Of a DNA stretch of 54,586 nucleotides, positions 54,026 to 54,586 are shown in pieces. A model generated the notes under the pieces. The model searched no databases. It was not told the DNA's origin and saw only the letters and a program-made list of their open reading frames with translations. Position 1 is the stretch's first letter, and every line of letters begins with the position of its first letter. A program made the position numbers and the translations under genes. This DNA comes from Acrasis kona (Eukaryota > Heterolobosea > Eutetramitea > Acrasida > Acrasidae): NCBI GenBank assembly GCA_026419775.2, contig JAOPGA020000556.1, positions 1 through 54,586 on the forward strand, given 5' to 3'.

Positions 54026-54586
54026 TCAAACAATATATGCAATCACGGCAATTATGAAACTAGCAATTGCACCAAATAATTTGTTCTGACTAGTCTCACT
54101 CTCAGAAATAGGTATTAACCTTGGAGTAGGTGTTGGAGTAGGTGTTNATTGATTCGTCACTACTAAAATAGCAGTCCAGCTGTCTCCACAAGCAACTCCA
54201 ACAACACTTTCTCCATTCAGTACTCCACTCGTTGTTACTGCAACTGGAACACTACTACCACTAGTTGAATTGTCTCCCAACTGTCCATTCCTTTGTGATT
54301 GTTAGTCTTTAAATTAGTAGTTGTTAAGTATAGTTACCCATTGAATCCAAATGTATAAACACCTCCATCACTTGTTATAACTGCAGTATGCTCAAATCCA
54401 CAAGAAACCCCAATAACTCTTTTTCCATTCAGTACCCCACTCGTTGCTACTGCAACTGGAACATTACTATCTCTAATTGAATTGTCTCCCAACTGTCCAT
54501 CCCTTTGTGATTGTTAGTCTTTAAATTAGTAGTTGTTAAGTATAGTTACCAATTGTATCCAAATGTATAAACACCTCCATCACTTG
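54026..54586 (-). CDS. RCC1-repeat protein with C-terminal membrane anchor (3' end only)
   Basis: The visible exons encode RCC1-type blades (GQLGDNS, VPVAV, SGVLNG, VxCG, ITSDGGVYTFG), then a Thr-Pro spacer (TPTPTP) and a hydrophobic C-terminal span (LFGAIASFIIAVIAYIV). The blades form a seven-bladed propeller in relatives; here they probably face the lumen or cell surface. Introns at 54,291-54,337 and 54,503-54,549 fall at the same place in each repeat. An N at 54,147 affects one codon. The gene continues beyond the right edge. Confidence 0.8.
54291..54549 (-). repeat. Identical 47-base introns in successive RCC1 repeats
   Basis: The two introns (54,291-54,337 and 54,503-54,549) are identical over all 47 bases and spaced 212 bases apart. 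The flanking exon repeats differ by several substitutions. The repeat unit was therefore duplicated together with its intron. Confidence 0.9.

Noticed and set aside
54291-54549. CRISPR-like spaced identical repeats
   Set aside because: Only two 47-base units, with canonical splice ends, located inside a eukaryotic RCC1 gene.

Overview
The window comes from a compact nuclear genome of a single-celled eukaryote. Genes are packed on both strands, often tens of bases apart. Almost every multi-exon gene is interrupted by GT-AG introns of about 35-45 nt, often with a CTAAC/TACTAA-like branch site. Stops are standard and AATAAA signals sit at or just after stop codons. The gene set is typical of a free-living, probably endocytic protist: a lysosomal-enzyme tagging phosphotransferase, secreted hydrolases and Golgi golgin, plus one or two possible cilium-type proteins. 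I cannot place it to genus. Scattered N bases and one-base frame slips, some in homopolymers, suggest an imperfectly polished assembly.

Layout. 1-600: 3' end of a LINE-like element. 1,200-2,400: a very A+T-rich island with one unrecognised ORF. 2,400-5,640: a DIRS/Ngaro-type tyrosine-recombinase retroelement fossil, followed by an unknown gene relic to 6,190. 6,267-15,369: four-TM protein, a TET/JBP-like 2-oxoglutarate dioxygenase gene, arylamine N-acetyltransferase, NFU1, isoprenylcysteine methyltransferase, an Apd1/Aim32-like thioredoxin-fold ferredoxin and a BAX-inhibitor-like protein. 15,540-24,005: GNPTAB, a large unknown gene and a kinase-RING fusion. 24,936-30,719: a secreted GH17 glucanase with five repeated Cys/Trp modules, URM1, a PAK-like kinase and an ACOT9-like thioesterase. 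30,761-38,633: TMF1 golgin, a two-domain SGNH esterase, small proteins, a secreted PepD-like dipeptidase and COMMD10. 38,661-49,854: trypsin-like protease, dual-specificity phosphatase, a degenerate Rho-like GTPase, UPF3, NDUFAF7, a mitochondrial P-loop ATPase, a kelch protein and MsrB. 49,855-54,586: sparser, relic-rich sequence with two unknown proteins, ending in an RCC1-repeat membrane protein that runs off the window.

Themes. Mitochondrial assembly and redox (NFU1, NDUFAF7, ACOT9, P-loop ATPase, MsrB), Golgi/endolysosome traffic (GNPTAB, TMF1, COMMD10) and extracellular digestion (GH17, SGNH esterase, trypsin, PepD) recur, but there is no operon-like functional cluster. Gene models below were built by hand from reading frames and splice signals. 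Most multi-exon models close exactly in frame; exceptions are stated. The most unusual items are the A+T-rich island, the Cys/Trp module of the glucanase, the Rho-like protein with a destroyed P-loop, the TET/JBP-like gene, a required GT-TG intron in the methyltransferase, and RCC1 repeats amplified together with their introns.
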